Shown one piece after another: positions 9,143 through 17,666 of a DNA stretch of 64,000 bases (the first letter of the stretch is position 1; each line of letters opens with the position of its first letter). The notes beneath the pieces were generated by a model. The model was not told where the DNA came from. It saw only the letters and a program-made list of their open reading frames with translations, and did not search any database. The position numbers and the translations under genes were made by a program. Source of the DNA: an uncultured Hungatella sp. Lineage in GTDB: Bacteria > Bacillota > Clostridia > Lachnospirales > Lachnospiraceae. The stretch covers positions 1 to 64,000 of the forward strand of contig CAJTOT010000003.1 in assembly GCA_910577935.1 (NCBI GenBank), written 5' to 3'.

Positions 9143-11422
9143 ATGGCGCAAGAACATTTTGAGGAAAGGCTGGAACAGGAACTGGAAGCCCCGGCTTCTT
9201 TTACCAGTCCAGAAGTTTTATATGAAGATCTGGTTCGCAGCATCCGCAAATATCATCCATCTGATGACATCTCTATGGTGGAGAAGGCGTATAAGATTGC
9301 CAGAGATGCCCATAAGGACCAGAAGAGAAAATCGGGTGAGCCCTACATCATTCACCCCCTTTGCGTTGCCATTATCCTGGCAGATCTGGAGTTGGATAAA
9401 GAGAGCATCATTGCCGGCATTCTCCACGACGTGGTGGAAGACACGGTGATGACGCTGGATGAGATCACAAAAGATTTCGGGCCGGAGGTGGCCCTCCTGG
9501 TGGACGGCGTCACCAAGCTGACCCAGCTGTCGTGGTCCATGGACAAGGTGGAGATTCAGGCGGAGAACTTGAGGAAGATGTTTCTGGCTATGGCCAAGGA
9601 TATACGGGTGATCCTTATCAAGCTGGCGGACCGGCTTCACAACATGCGGACTCTGCAGTTTATGAGGCCGGAGAAGCAGAGGGAGAAGGCGAGGGAGACC
9701 ATGGATATCTATGCCCCCATCGCCCACAGGCTGGGTATCTCCAAGATTAAAGTGGAGCTGGACGACCTGTCCTTAAAGTATCTGAAGCCGGAAGTCTACA
9801 GTGACCTGGAGGAGAAGATCGCCTTCAGCAAGGAGGCAAGGCGGGACTTTGTCAACGGCATTGTGGCGGAAGTGAAGAATCACATGGAGGAGGGCGGAAT
9901 CCAGGCCGCAGTGGACGGCAGGGTGAAGCATTTCTTCAGTATTTATAAAAAGATGGTGAAGCAGGATAAGACGCTGGAGCAGATCTATGACGTGTTTGCC
10001 GTGCGCATCATCGTGGAGTCGGTGAAGGACTGTTACGGGGCCCTGGGAGTGATCCACGAGCTGTACAAACCGATTCCGGGCAGGTTTAAGGATTACATCG
10101 CCATGCCCAAGCCCAACATGTACCAGTCCCTGCACACCACCCTCATAGGCAGCAACGGACAGCCTTTTGAGATTCAGATCCGCACCTACGAGATGCACCG
10201 CACCGCGGAGTACGGAATCGCGGCCCACTGGAAGTACAAGGAGAGCGGCAGCGGGCAGGTGGCGGCGGGGGACGAGGAGGCGAAGCTTTCCTGGCTGCGC
10301 CAGATTCTGGAGTGGCAGAGGGACATGTCGGACAACAAGGAATTTTTAAACCTCATCAAAAGCGATTTAGACCTGTTTTCCGACAGCGTGTACTGCTTTA
10401 CCCCCACAGGAGATGTGAAGGCCCTTCCCAGCGGCTCCACGCCCATCGATTTCGCCTACGCCATCCACAGCGCCGTGGGCAACAAGATGGTGGGAGCCAG
10501 AGTCAACGGGAAGCTGGTGAACATTGATTACGTGATACAGAACGGCGACCGCATCGAGGTCATCACCTCCCAGAATTCCAAGGGGCCCAGCAGGGACTGG
10601 CTGAAGCTGGTGAAGAGCACTCAGGCGAAAAACAAGATCAACCAGTGGTTTAAGACAGAACTCAAGGAGGACAATATTCTCCGGGGCAAGGACATGATCG
10701 ACCGGTACTGCAAGGCCAAGGGAATCAACTATTCCGATTTGAACAAGCCGGAATACATGGAGAAGGTCTTAAAGCGGTATGCCTTTAAGGACTGGGATTC
10801 GGTTCTGGCTTCCATAGGCCACGGCGGCCTGAAGGAAGGCCAGGTCATCAACAAGATGGTGGAGGCCAGGGAGAAGAAGTTAAAGAACGAGGTGACTGAC
10901 GCCAACATCCTGGACGGCATCGGGGAGATGACCAGCAAGGTTCCCGCCGCCAAAAAGTCAAAGAGCGGGATTGTGGTCAGGGGAATCCACGACGTGGCAG
11001 TCCGCTTTTCCCGGTGCTGCAGCCCGGTGCCGGGCGATGAGATCGTGGGGTTTGTCACCAGGGGAAGAGGCGTGTCCATCCACCGCACGGACTGCATCAA
11101 TGTCATCAACCTTCCCGAGGAGGAGCGGGTCCGCCTGATCGACGCGGAGTGGCAGCAGCCGGAGGGAGCGGAGAACAGGGAGCGGTACTCTACGGAGATT
11201 CAGATATACGCCAACAACCGGATCGGGATGTTTGTGGATATCTCCAAGGTCTTTACGGAGCGCCAGATCGACATCACGTCCATGAACGTGCGCACCAGCA
11301 AGCAGGGCAAGGCCACCATCATCATGACCTTCGACATCCACGGCAAAGAAGAGCTGACAAAGGTGACAGACAAATTAAGACAGATAGAAGGCGTGTTGGA
11401 TATAGAGAGAACAGCAGGGTAA
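9143..11422 (+). CDS. rel: Bifunctional (p)ppGpp synthetase/hydrolase Rel
   Basis: Makes and degrades the stringent-response alarmone. The 759-residue protein has the full RelA/SpoT layout: HD hydrolase domain with HDVVEDT near residue 95 and preceding EPYIIHP, so hydrolase is likely active; synthetase domain around 250-400 (YDVFAVRIIV, GRFKDYIAMPKPNMYQSLHT); TGS domain near 415-475 (DVKALPSGSTPIDFAYAIH); zinc-finger-like Cys block (FSRCCSPVPGDEI); and a C-terminal ACT domain. The ATG follows AAGGTGATTTC. It has its own promoter at 9080 and its own terminator overlapping the stop codon, so it is probably monocistronic, though the MBL and hemZ genes lie downstream in the same orientation, a common order in clostridia. 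Confidence 0.95.
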   Translation: MAQEHFEERLEQELEAPASFTSPEVLYEDLVRSIRKYHPSDDISMVEKAYKIARDAHKDQKRKSGEPYIIHPLCVAIILADLELDKESIIAGILHDVVEDTVMTLDEITKDFGPEVALLVDGVTKLTQLSWSMDKVEIQAENLRKMFLAMAKDIRVILIKLADRLHNMRTLQFMRPEKQREKARETMDIYAPIAHRLGISKIKVELDDLSLKYLKPEVYSDLEEKIAFSKEARRDFVNGIVAEVKNHMEEGGIQAAVDGRVKHFFSIYKKMVKQDKTLEQIYDVFAVRIIVESVKDCYGALGVIHELYKPIPGRFKDYIAMPKPNMYQSLHTTLIGSNGQPFEIQIRTYEMHRTAEYGIAAHWKYKESGSGQVAAGDEEAKLSWLRQILEWQRDMSDNKEFLNLIKSDLDLFSDSVYCFTPTGDVKALPSGSTPIDFAYAIHSAVGNKMVGARVNGKLVNIDYVIQNGDRIEVITSQNSKGPSRDWLKLVKSTQAKNKINQWFKTELKEDNILRGKDMIDRYCKAKGINYSDLNKPEYMEKVLKRYAFKDWDSVLASIGHGGLKEGQVINKMVEAREKKLKNEVTDANILDGIGEMTSKVPAAKKSKSGIVVRGIHDVAVRFSRCCSPVPGDEIVGFVTRGRGVSIHRTDCINVINLPEEERVRLIDAEWQQPEGAENRERYSTEIQIYANNRIGMFVDISKVFTERQIDITSMNVRTSKQGKATIIMTFDIHGKEELTKVTDKLRQIEGVLDIERTAG

Positions 11423-11446
11423 TCAGGCCTGCTTTCTCTCTTTTTA
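11404..11446 (+). terminator. Intrinsic terminator overlapping end of rel
   Basis: AGAGAGAACAGCAGG pairs with CCTGCTTTCTCTCT, followed by TTTTT. The 5' arm is made of the last coding bases of rel. Confidence 0.75.
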
Positions 11447-11642
11447 TGAAAGCCCCGGCGGCTGCCGGGAAATGGGGGCTGTTTTCCCTCCGGCCAGGCA
11501 AAGTCCTGGGACTGCCGGGGAGGCGGGTGAGCAGTAGAGGCGGCATTTTTTCACAGAGAGAAAGGCAGAGTCCCGGAGAGTCTGGGAATCGGGAATATGG
11601 ATATAGAACGTGGATACAGAGCGTCAGAAAGGAGCAGGCGGC

Positions 11643-12308
11643 ATGAGGGATTTCAGGATCGAGAAATGTGTGCTGGGGATGGTCAGCACCAACTGTTATA
11701 TCGTGTACAGGAAAGCAGAGGAGGAAAATGGGAAGGAGGGCCTGAGGCCCGGGGTCATCGTCGACCCCGGCGATAACGCCACGTTTATTCTCAACCGGTG
11801 CCGGGAGCTGAGGGTCCGGCCGGAAGCCGTCCTGCTGACCCACGGACATTTTGACCACATACTGGCGGCGGAGGATATCCGGCGGGCGTTCCATATCCCC
11901 ATTATGGCAGGCGAGGATGAGATGGGGCTTTTGGAAGAGCCGGATTTGAACCTGACAAGCTCTTACGGCGGCGACATATCCCTGACAGCGGACAGATGGC
12001 TCAGGGACGGCCAGGTTCTGGAGCTGATTGGGCGCAGGTGGAGGGTGCTTCACACTCCGGGGCACACGGCGGGATGCGTGTGCTTCTATGTGGAGGAGGA
12101 GGGCGCGCTGTTCAGCGGAGACACCTTGTTTTACCAGTCGGTGGGGAGAACCGACCTTCCCACGGCCAGTTCTGTGGATATCATCGATTCTGTTGTGGGC
12201 AAATTGTTTGTGCTTCCGGAGGACACCAGGGTGTATCCGGGACACGACAGCGACACCACCATCGGCCACGAGAAAAAATATAATGTAATATGCCGTCACA
12301 GGCGATAG
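11643..12308 (+). CDS. MBL-fold metallohydrolase (glyoxalase II-like)
   Basis: 221 residues with the metallo-beta-lactamase signature THGHFDH near residue 65, then HTPGHTAGC, a GDTLF block and the final PGHDSDTTIGHE. These supply the two-metal site. Proteins of this size beside rel in Firmicutes are usually called YcbL- or hydroxyacylglutathione-hydrolase-like; the true substrate is not established from sequence. An upstream in-frame ATG at 11610 exists, but 11643 follows AAAGGAG and starts at the conserved N-terminus, so I use it. The stop is 8 bases before the hemZ ATG, indicating coupling with that gene. Confidence 0.88.
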   Translation: MRDFRIEKCVLGMVSTNCYIVYRKAEEENGKEGLRPGVIVDPGDNATFILNRCRELRVRPEAVLLTHGHFDHILAAEDIRRAFHIPIMAGEDEMGLLEEPDLNLTSSYGGDISLTADRWLRDGQVLELIGRRWRVLHTPGHTAGCVCFYVEEEGALFSGDTLFYQSVGRTDLPTASSVDIIDSVVGKLFVLPEDTRVYPGHDSDTTIGHEKKYNVICRHRR

Positions 12309-12316
12309 GGACAATC

Positions 12317-13825
12317 ATGATAGAGATTTTGTTAAATGACAGAGCGTACGAGCAGGATATCCGGGAGCTTTTGATGGCGTTTTATCCGGGTGAAACGTTT
12401 GTCTATGAGCCAGAGAAAGGGGCGGCGTTCTCCGTGGAGGGGCTGGTGGACAGACAGAGAAAGGAATTTTCCCTGAAGATCATCAGCCAGGACCGTCAGG
12501 AGTGGGCGGAATTTCCGGCGGACGCCGGGGAGGAGCTGGAGAAAGAGCTGGAAGAGGAGCTGTCCCGCATCCAGGAGCCTATAGCCGTGGATTACGGCAA
12601 CCGGGCCCAGACCAAGAGCCGGATCAAGAGGCGGCTCTATGTGCTCCTGGTTCTCCGGACAGGGCGTCTGCTTCCCTGGGGGACCCTCACGGGGATTCGC
12701 CCCACCAAGATCGTTATGACCAAGCTTGATGAAGGGCTGTCCGAGGCGGAGACGGCCAGGTACATGAAAAAGACATACTACACCAGCGACGAGAAGATCC
12801 GCCTGGCGTTGAAAACCGCCGTCCATGAGAGGGAGCTTTTGAAACCTATGGACCGTGACAGAGGTTACAGCCTGTACATCGGCATCCCTTTCTGTCCCAC
12901 CACCTGCCTGTACTGCTCTTTTACCTCCTACCCCATCGGCAGCTGGAAAGACCGCACAGGACTTTACCTGGAGGCTCTGTTCGCCGAGATGAGGGCGGCG
13001 GCGGGGATGATGAGAGGGAGAACCTTGGACAGCGTGTACATAGGCGGCGGAACCCCCACCTCCCTGACGGCTCAGGATCTTGACAGGCTGCTGTCGGCCC
13101 TTGAAGACATTTTCCAGGTGAGCAGGGCAAGAGAGCTGACGGTGGAGGCAGGGAGGCCGGACAGCATCACCAGGGAGAAGCTTGAGGCGCTTATCAACCA
13201 TCATGTGACCAGAATCTCCATCAACCCTCAGACCATGCAGCAGAGAACCCTGGATTTGATCGGGCGGCGCCACACCACGGACAGGGTGAAAGAGTGCTTT
13301 CACATGGCAAGAGACATGGGATTTGACAATATCAACATGGACCTGATCGTGGGGCTGCCGGAGGAGGGGCTGGAAGACGTGAGGGACACTATGGAGCAGA
13401 TACGCTTTCTGGACCCGGACAGCGTCACCGTCCATTCCCTGGCCATCAAGCGGGCCGCCAGACTGAACACCATGAAAGAAGTGTACAAGGACTTAAAGAT
13501 CGTGGGAACCCAGGAGATGATCGACTTGACAGCCCGGTACGCGGCGGCTATGGGCATGGAGCCCTACTACCTATACAGGCAGAAAAATATGGCGGGGAAT
13601 TTTGAGAACGTGGGCTACGCCAGGGAGGGGAAGGCATGCCTGTACAACGTGGCGATCATGGAGGAACAGCAGACGATTGTGGCCTGCGGTGCAGGAACCA
13701 CCACCAAGGCGCTGTACCGGGCCGAGAACCGGATTGAGCGGGCGGAGAACGTGAAAGACGTTTCCCAGTATATTGAAAGAATCGGGGAAATGATAGAGAG
13801 AAAGCGTGTGTTATTGGAGGATTAA
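12317..13825 (+). CDS. hemZ: Radical SAM coproporphyrinogen dehydrogenase HemZ
   Basis: Predicted oxygen-independent coproporphyrinogen III oxidase relative. The 502-residue protein has a long N-terminal region unlike HemN, then the radical SAM cluster motif CPTTCLYC (Cys 193, 197, 200), GGGTP, and the HemN-family NINMDLIVGLPEEG. This two-part layout is that of HemZ. It would act in heme or related tetrapyrrole synthesis under anaerobiosis; no other heme gene is in the window, so its role here is inferred from family only. The frame is open from 12290 across the previous stop, but MIEILLND at 12317 is the conserved start. The ribosome site is weak, consistent with translational coupling. Confidence 0.9.
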   Translation: MIEILLNDRAYEQDIRELLMAFYPGETFVYEPEKGAAFSVEGLVDRQRKEFSLKIISQDRQEWAEFPADAGEELEKELEEELSRIQEPIAVDYGNRAQTKSRIKRRLYVLLVLRTGRLLPWGTLTGIRPTKIVMTKLDEGLSEAETARYMKKTYYTSDEKIRLALKTAVHERELLKPMDRDRGYSLYIGIPFCPTTCLYCSFTSYPIGSWKDRTGLYLEALFAEMRAAAGMMRGRTLDSVYIGGGTPTSLTAQDLDRLLSALEDIFQVSRARELTVEAGRPDSITREKLEALINHHVTRISINPQTMQQRTLDLIGRRHTTDRVKECFHMARDMGFDNINMDLIVGLPEEGLEDVRDTMEQIRFLDPDSVTVHSLAIKRAARLNTMKEVYKDLKIVGTQEMIDLTARYAAAMGMEPYYLYRQKNMAGNFENVGYAREGKACLYNVAIMEEQQTIVACGAGTTTKALYRAENRIERAENVKDVSQYIERIGEMIERKRVLLED

Positions 13826-13869
13826 CAAAGTTCAAGCCTGCTGAGCAGTTTGACATGATTGGGATGTGA

Positions 13870-14310
13870 CTATTCTATGATTTTTTCGCCTATATCAGAC
13901 AGCATCTCGTTGATGCGCATGAGCCCCAGATGATTCTCGATCCCGTAGATGATCACAGCGTCGCGTGAAGAGGGGGAGTAGAGAATCCCTGTCCTGGCGC
14001 ACTCTAAAAGACGTCGGATTTCTTTCACGGAAAAGCCGGCGGAGATGCCCAGAGCCAGAATCTTGTCGCGGCCGGGAGCTCTGGAGCCGTTTAAAATCTG
14101 GTATCCGTAGGTGCGGTCCAAATTGGAGCCGTGGATCACCTCTGCTTTGGAGAGCTGATGCTGTTCTAAAAGTGTCTGGAAAGTCTGGGAAAAGGAAAAC
14201 TTGGAGTCAGGCACCGTGTGCTGTTCAAGGTAATCATTCAGGCCTTTTGGGGAGCGGGTTCCCAGCAGAAGGTTCTGAAGTTCTCCGGTGGAGGGAAGTT
14301 CGGCTGACAT
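13870..14310 (-). CDS. Small helix-turn-helix protein
   Basis: 146 residues. The middle (FSQTFQTLLEQHQLSKAEVIHGSNLDRTYGYQILNGSRAPGRDKILALGISAGFSVKEIRRLL) has the helix pattern of an XRE/Cro DNA-binding domain; the GRDKILALGI segment is where the fourth helix would lie. No ligand domain is attached. It converges on hemZ with 44 bases between stops. Target and function are unknown; similar orphan HTH proteins in Lachnospiraceae are uncharacterised. Ribosome site before the ATG is poor. Confidence 0.7.
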   Translation of the reverse strand: MSAELPSTGELQNLLLGTRSPKGLNDYLEQHTVPDSKFSFSQTFQTLLEQHQLSKAEVIHGSNLDRTYGYQILNGSRAPGRDKILALGISAGFSVKEIRRLLECARTGILYSPSSRDAVIIYGIENHLGLMRINEMLSDIGEKIIE

Positions 14311-14448
14311 GACTTAAGTCTCTTTTTCTGAAAATTTGCTTCCGGATAATGTCAAATAGAATTCACAGGAGGCGGAATATAAAGTGCTTGAAGATTATGT
14401 GGAGATTGCCCGGCTGGGAAAAGAACATAACATCTCCCTGCGGTCTTT

Positions 14449-14535
14449 TCAGTGTTCTGTTTCCATGGAATCCAGCCGTTCCATGACTTCCACCAGCTGG
14501 TTATAAACGCTTTTTGTATAATTGCCGCCCACGCA
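14449..14535 (-). pseudogene. N-terminal scrap of IS66-like transposase
   Basis: A GTG with a GGAGG site opens a 28-residue peptide containing YTKSVYNQLVEVMERLDSME and ending at a TGA. That motif resembles the extreme N-terminus of IS66-family transposases common in Lachnospiraceae, from memory. Nothing recognisable continues after the stop, so the rest of the gene is gone. Confidence 0.4.
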
Positions 14536-14627
14536 GAATCCCTCCCTCCTGTGCTTTCTTATAGCCAGTATACCAGAAATATCTGAAAAATGCCAATCCC
14601 GCCGCAACACACTTCCGTCATTTTGAC

Positions 14628-14788
14628 TGTGGAAAGAGAGCATTCAGAAAGAGAAAATGTGGACAGAACAGACTGGAGAGAGGAATAAAACACGGAATCC
14701 AGAACAAAACATGGATATTTATCCCGTTTTAGGGGCTGGCTATCCACAATGCCCGGGGACCATGCTGGTTCTGGGCTGGTTATCCACA
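14628..14788. other. Cluster of DnaA-box-like sites
   Basis: TTATCCACA at 14780-14788 is a perfect DnaA box; CTATCCACA at 14740-14748 has one mismatch. Two reverse-orientation near matches, TGTGGAAAG (14628-14636) and TGTGGACAG (14656-14664), lie upstream. The flank toward 14890 is rich in A/T runs. No replication gene is adjacent. Confidence 0.4.
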
Positions 14789-14889
14789 ACGAAGACAGAT
14801 ATAAACCCCAAAAATTCAGCATGTTTTTTTGGGGGTGTCTGAACTGTTACGAACTGTTACAAAAAAAGTAAAAAAATTGAAAAAAAGGG

Positions 14890-14918
14890 TTGACGTATTC
14901 CGGGACATGTGGTAATAT
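14890..14918 (+). promoter_or_regulatory. Promoter of tRNA-Gln
   Basis: TTGACG, 17 bases, TAATAT, 39 bases before the tRNA 5' end. Confidence 0.8.
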
Positions 14919-14957
14919 ATATATCGTCGCTGAGATAACAGAGCGGCGAGATAAAAT

Positions 14958-15029
14958 TGGGCTATCGCCAAATGGTAAGGCAACGGACTCTGACTCCGTC
15001 ATTTCAAGGTTCGAATCCTTGTAGCCCAG
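14958..15029 (+). tRNA. tRNA-Gln (anticodon CTG)
   Basis: Acceptor arms TGGGCTA and TAGCCCA pair fully with discriminator G. The anticodon stem ACGGA/TCCGT encloses loop CTCTGAC, giving anticodon CTG for CAG codons. The T arm contains GGTTCGAATCC. CCA is not encoded. Confidence 0.95.
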
Positions 15030-15038
15030 TGCAGAAGA

Positions 15039-15083
15039 AGAGCGTCAAATCCTGATTTTATCGGGTTTTGAGGCTCTTTTTTT
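15039..15083 (+). terminator. Terminator of tRNA-Gln
   Basis: AGAGCGTCAAA..CC pairs with GG..TTTTGAGGCTCT and ends in seven T residues, ten bases after the tRNA. Confidence 0.85.
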
Positions 15084-15284
15084 AACCCACAAAATAAATG
15101 GTAAAAATAGAAAAGAACAAGTGTAACTCAATCGAATGGTAAGCCGTGGCGCCTGCCCGTCTCGTAGATTGCAAGTAGTCCAAGTGTAACGATATTCTTG
15201 TTGCATAATATTATTTGTAGCGTTAAAATTTAATAAGTTAATTATATATTTCTCATATCTAGCTACAGATATTACAGGAAACGC

Positions 15285-15863
15285 ATGGAGAATGGAATGG
15301 GGGTTGGCGGAGTTAGTGATGGCGCTGTGCCGGGCAAAAAAGAGGGCACAGTCACTATCGCCGCCTCTCTGGAGGATAAGGAGGCAGTCTGCAGGGTGAC
15401 TGTCAAAAAGGCAGTTGAGAGTATCAGCCTGGATAACACCCGGCTGGATATGAATGCGGGAAAAACGTATCAGTTAAAAGCAGGCAGCGGCGGACCTGCA
15501 GGAGGCAATATCGGCCAGTCGGCTTCTCTTCCGGACGATGTGGTCAGCGGAACTTGGACTGAGGCCAACGGAACGTGGCAGTTTGCAGACGCGTCCGGCC
15601 AGCTCTACAGGAACAGATGGGCGGCAGTGAGTAACCCGTATGCCAATACTGCCGCGGGTCAGTCCGCTTTTGACTGGTTTTTCTTCGATGCCGCCGGCAA
15701 TATGCTGACGGGCTGGTATCTGAATACTGACGGGAATTATTATTACCTCAATCCCGCCTCTGACGGGACGAGAGGAAGGAGGCTGAGAGACACTGTAGTT
15801 GAAGGCTATACTCTCAACGCAGAGGGACAGTAGGTGGTAAACGGAGTAGTGTCCATAATGTAA
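15285..15863 (+). pseudogene. Broken paralog of the Big_2/wall-binding protein
   Basis: The frame resembles the 2822-6163 protein but keeps only a Big_2 tail (EAVCRVTVKKAVESISLDNTRLDMNAGKTYQL), a very short Gly-rich joint, and the C-terminal wall-binding repeats (GTWTEANGTWQF, GWYLNTDGNYYYLNP). The signal peptide, CAP domain and most Ig-like sequence are missing, with no ribosome site before the first ATG. Near the end, EGQW becomes EGQ-stop: TGG has mutated to TAG at 15831-15833, and the frame beyond (VVNGV) still matches the paralog until TAA at 15861. Both ends therefore show decay. A real short wall-binding peptide is possible but unlikely. Confidence 0.8.
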
Positions 15864-15881
15864 GAACGAAATTCTTTTTAA

Positions 15882-15936
15882 AGAGGCTGTTGTAAAATCC
15901 GGCACAGGCCGGCTGTTTTACAGCAGCCTCCGGTTT
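15882..15936 (+). terminator. Intrinsic terminator after pseudogene
   Basis: GAGGCTGTTGTAAAA pairs with TTTTACAGCAGCCTC across a GC-rich inner hairpin (CCGGC/GCCGG), followed by CGGTTTT. It resembles the terminator after the intact paralog, which supports common origin of the whole 3' end. Confidence 0.75.
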
Positions 15937-16043
15937 TATACGTAACGGGCATATGCCGCTGCGTTTCCGGGACACTGTGAACAGCAGCCGCAGACGGGGG
16001 CGGCGCGGAAGTTTTCAGGCGCGGAAGTTTTCCCAAACAGCTA

Positions 16044-16072
16044 TGGACAATCGGGATAAAATACTATATAAT
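16044..16072 (+). promoter_or_regulatory. Promoter of thioesterase operon
   Basis: TGGACA, 17 bases, TATAAT, 34 bases before the thioesterase ATG. Confidence 0.75.
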
Positions 16073-16106
16073 GGTACTGATTTTGGTTTGAGAGGGAGCA
16101 GGAGAA

Positions 16107-16826
16107 ATGTATCAGTTTGAAAGCAGAGTGCGGTACAGCGAGACCGATGAGCAGGGGCAGCTGTCCCTGACCGGCATTCTGAATTATTTTCAGGACTGTT
16201 CCACTTTCCAGTCAGAAGACCTGGGGATGGGGATACAGTATCTGAAAGATCAAGACCGGGCGTGGTGGCTGACTTCCTGGCAGATTGTCATTGACAGATA
16301 TCCGGCGCTGGGGGAGAAGATCCGGGTCAGCACATGGCCTTATGATTTTAAGGGGATCTACGGATACCGCAATTTCGCCATCTCGGACGGAAAGGGAGAG
16401 TATGTGGCCAGGGCCAATTCCCTGTGGTTTTTCTATGATACCAGAAATCAGAAGCCGGCCAGGATACAGGAGGCGGATATCAGGGGCTACGGCGGGCCGG
16501 AGCCCAGGTTAGTCATGGATTACGCGCCCAGGAAGATATGCCTTCCAAAAGAGTACGAAGAGAAGGATACATTTTTGGTGGCAAGGCACCACCTTGACAC
16601 GAATCATCATGTGAACAATGCCCGGTATGTGGAGATGGCAAGAGAACTTCTGCCTGAGGATTTTCGTGTGAAAGAACTTCGGGTGGAGTATAAAAAGGCC
16701 GCGGTTCTGGGAGACTATATAACGCCCAGGGTCAGCAGGATTCAGCAGGGATATGTGACGGCCCTGTGTGATCCCCAGGGCGGCCCCCATGCGGTTGTTT
16801 GGCTGCGGAGTGAGGAAAAACAATGA
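16107..16826 (+). CDS. Acyl-ACP thioesterase
   Basis: Predicted to hydrolyse acyl-ACP and release free fatty acid in the cytoplasm. The 239-residue protein has the double hot-dog layout: an N-terminal half beginning FESRVRYSETDEQGQLSLTGILNYFQD and a second half with DTNHHVNNARYVEMA, where the Asn-His pair is the usual catalytic feature of the FatA/FatB-like bacterial family. It starts the operon (own promoter at 16044) and its TGA overlaps the ATG of the CvfB gene by four bases. Confidence 0.88.
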   Translation: MYQFESRVRYSETDEQGQLSLTGILNYFQDCSTFQSEDLGMGIQYLKDQDRAWWLTSWQIVIDRYPALGEKIRVSTWPYDFKGIYGYRNFAISDGKGEYVARANSLWFFYDTRNQKPARIQEADIRGYGGPEPRLVMDYAPRKICLPKEYEEKDTFLVARHHLDTNHHVNNARYVEMARELLPEDFRVKELRVEYKKAAVLGDYITPRVSRIQQGYVTALCDPQGGPHAVVWLRSEEKQ

Positions 16827-17656
16827 TTGAATTAGGAAAGAGACAGCTTCTGGAGGTTGTCCGAAAGAAAGAATTCGGGGTCTATCTGGGAGAGGGGCCG
16901 GAGGACGCCGCCGGCGTGCTGCTTCCCAAGAAGCAGGTTCCCCAGGGGACAGAGATCGGGGACAAGCTGGAAGTTTATATTTACAAAGATTCGGAGGACC
17001 GGTTTATCGCCACCACAGGCGAAGCCAAGCTGCAGGCAGGCGAGGCCGCTGTTTTAAAGGTCAAGGAAGTGGGAAAGATAGGCGCGTTTCTGGATATGGG
17101 GCTGGAGAAGGATCTGCTGCTTCCTTTCAGGGAGCAGAACCGGAGGGTGAAGGCAGGCGAAGAGTGCCTGGTGGCCCTGTATGTGGACAAGAGCAACCGT
17201 CTGGCCGCCACCATGAATGTCTATCCGTATATGAGCAGCGAGTCGCCTTACAAGAAAGATGACAAGGTGACAGGGACTGTTTACGAGATAAAAGAGAATC
17301 TGGGCGCGTTTGTGGCGGTGGACAACAAGTACTATGGTCTGATTCCCGCCAGGGAGATTTTTGGGGGAATCACCGTGGGGGACGTGATAGAAGCCAGAGT
17401 GGTGAAGGTGCGGGAAGACGGGAAGCTGGATTTGAGTCCCAGGGAGAAGGCTTATGTCCAGATAGACATGGATGCCCGGCTGGTTCTGGAAGCCATGGAA
17501 GAGAAGGGCGGGGTCCTCCCGTTTAACGACAAGGCGGCGCCGGAGCTGATTAAGAGAGAGTTTGCCATGAGCAAAAACGCTTTTAAGAGAGCCGTGGGAC
17601 ATCTGTTAAAAGAAGGTAAGATCAAGATCACGGAAAAGACCATAGAGAGGATATAG
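16823..17656 (+). CDS. cvfB: S1 RNA-binding protein, CvfB/YitL family
   Basis: 277 residues made of successive S1-like beta-barrels (about 1-65, 70-135 and 145-210; the last has KVTGTVYEIKENLGAFVAVDNKYYGLIP) and a C-terminal winged helix (KREFAMSKNAFKRAVGHLLKEGKI). This order is that of CvfB, an RNA-associated regulator of virulence and physiology in staphylococci; the role outside that genus is unclear. It is translationally coupled to the thioesterase by an ATGA overlap and its stop overlaps the ribosome site of the next gene. Confidence 0.87.
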   Translation: MIELGKRQLLEVVRKKEFGVYLGEGPEDAAGVLLPKKQVPQGTEIGDKLEVYIYKDSEDRFIATTGEAKLQAGEAAVLKVKEVGKIGAFLDMGLEKDLLLPFREQNRRVKAGEECLVALYVDKSNRLAATMNVYPYMSSESPYKKDDKVTGTVYEIKENLGAFVAVDNKYYGLIPAREIFGGITVGDVIEARVVKVREDGKLDLSPREKAYVQIDMDARLVLEAMEEKGGVLPFNDKAAPELIKREFAMSKNAFKRAVGHLLKEGKIKITEKTIERI

Positions 17657-17666
17657 GAGGTTTGTC

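Larger units (their letters stand above)
14311..14957. other. Scarred intergenic interval before tRNA-Gln
   Basis: No intact gene. It holds a 28-codon transposase-like scrap on the minus strand, a 48-codon plus-strand frame at 14360-14506 (reading EAEYKVLEDYVEIARLGKEH) that looks coding-like but matches nothing I can name, four DnaA-box-like motifs, two direct copies of GAACTGTTAC at about 14841-14861, and the tRNA-Gln promoter. The mixture suggests repeated insertion and deletion. Confidence 0.5.

Noticed and set aside
12332..13435. Long minus-strand frame (367 codons) opposite hemZ
   Set aside because: It is the mirror of a high-G+C gene; its composition is rich in His, Pro, Gln and Leu with no family motif, and hemZ has full radical SAM motifs.
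14628..14788. Chromosomal replication origin
   Set aside because: Only two good DnaA boxes, and none of the genes that normally flank oriC in Firmicutes are present.
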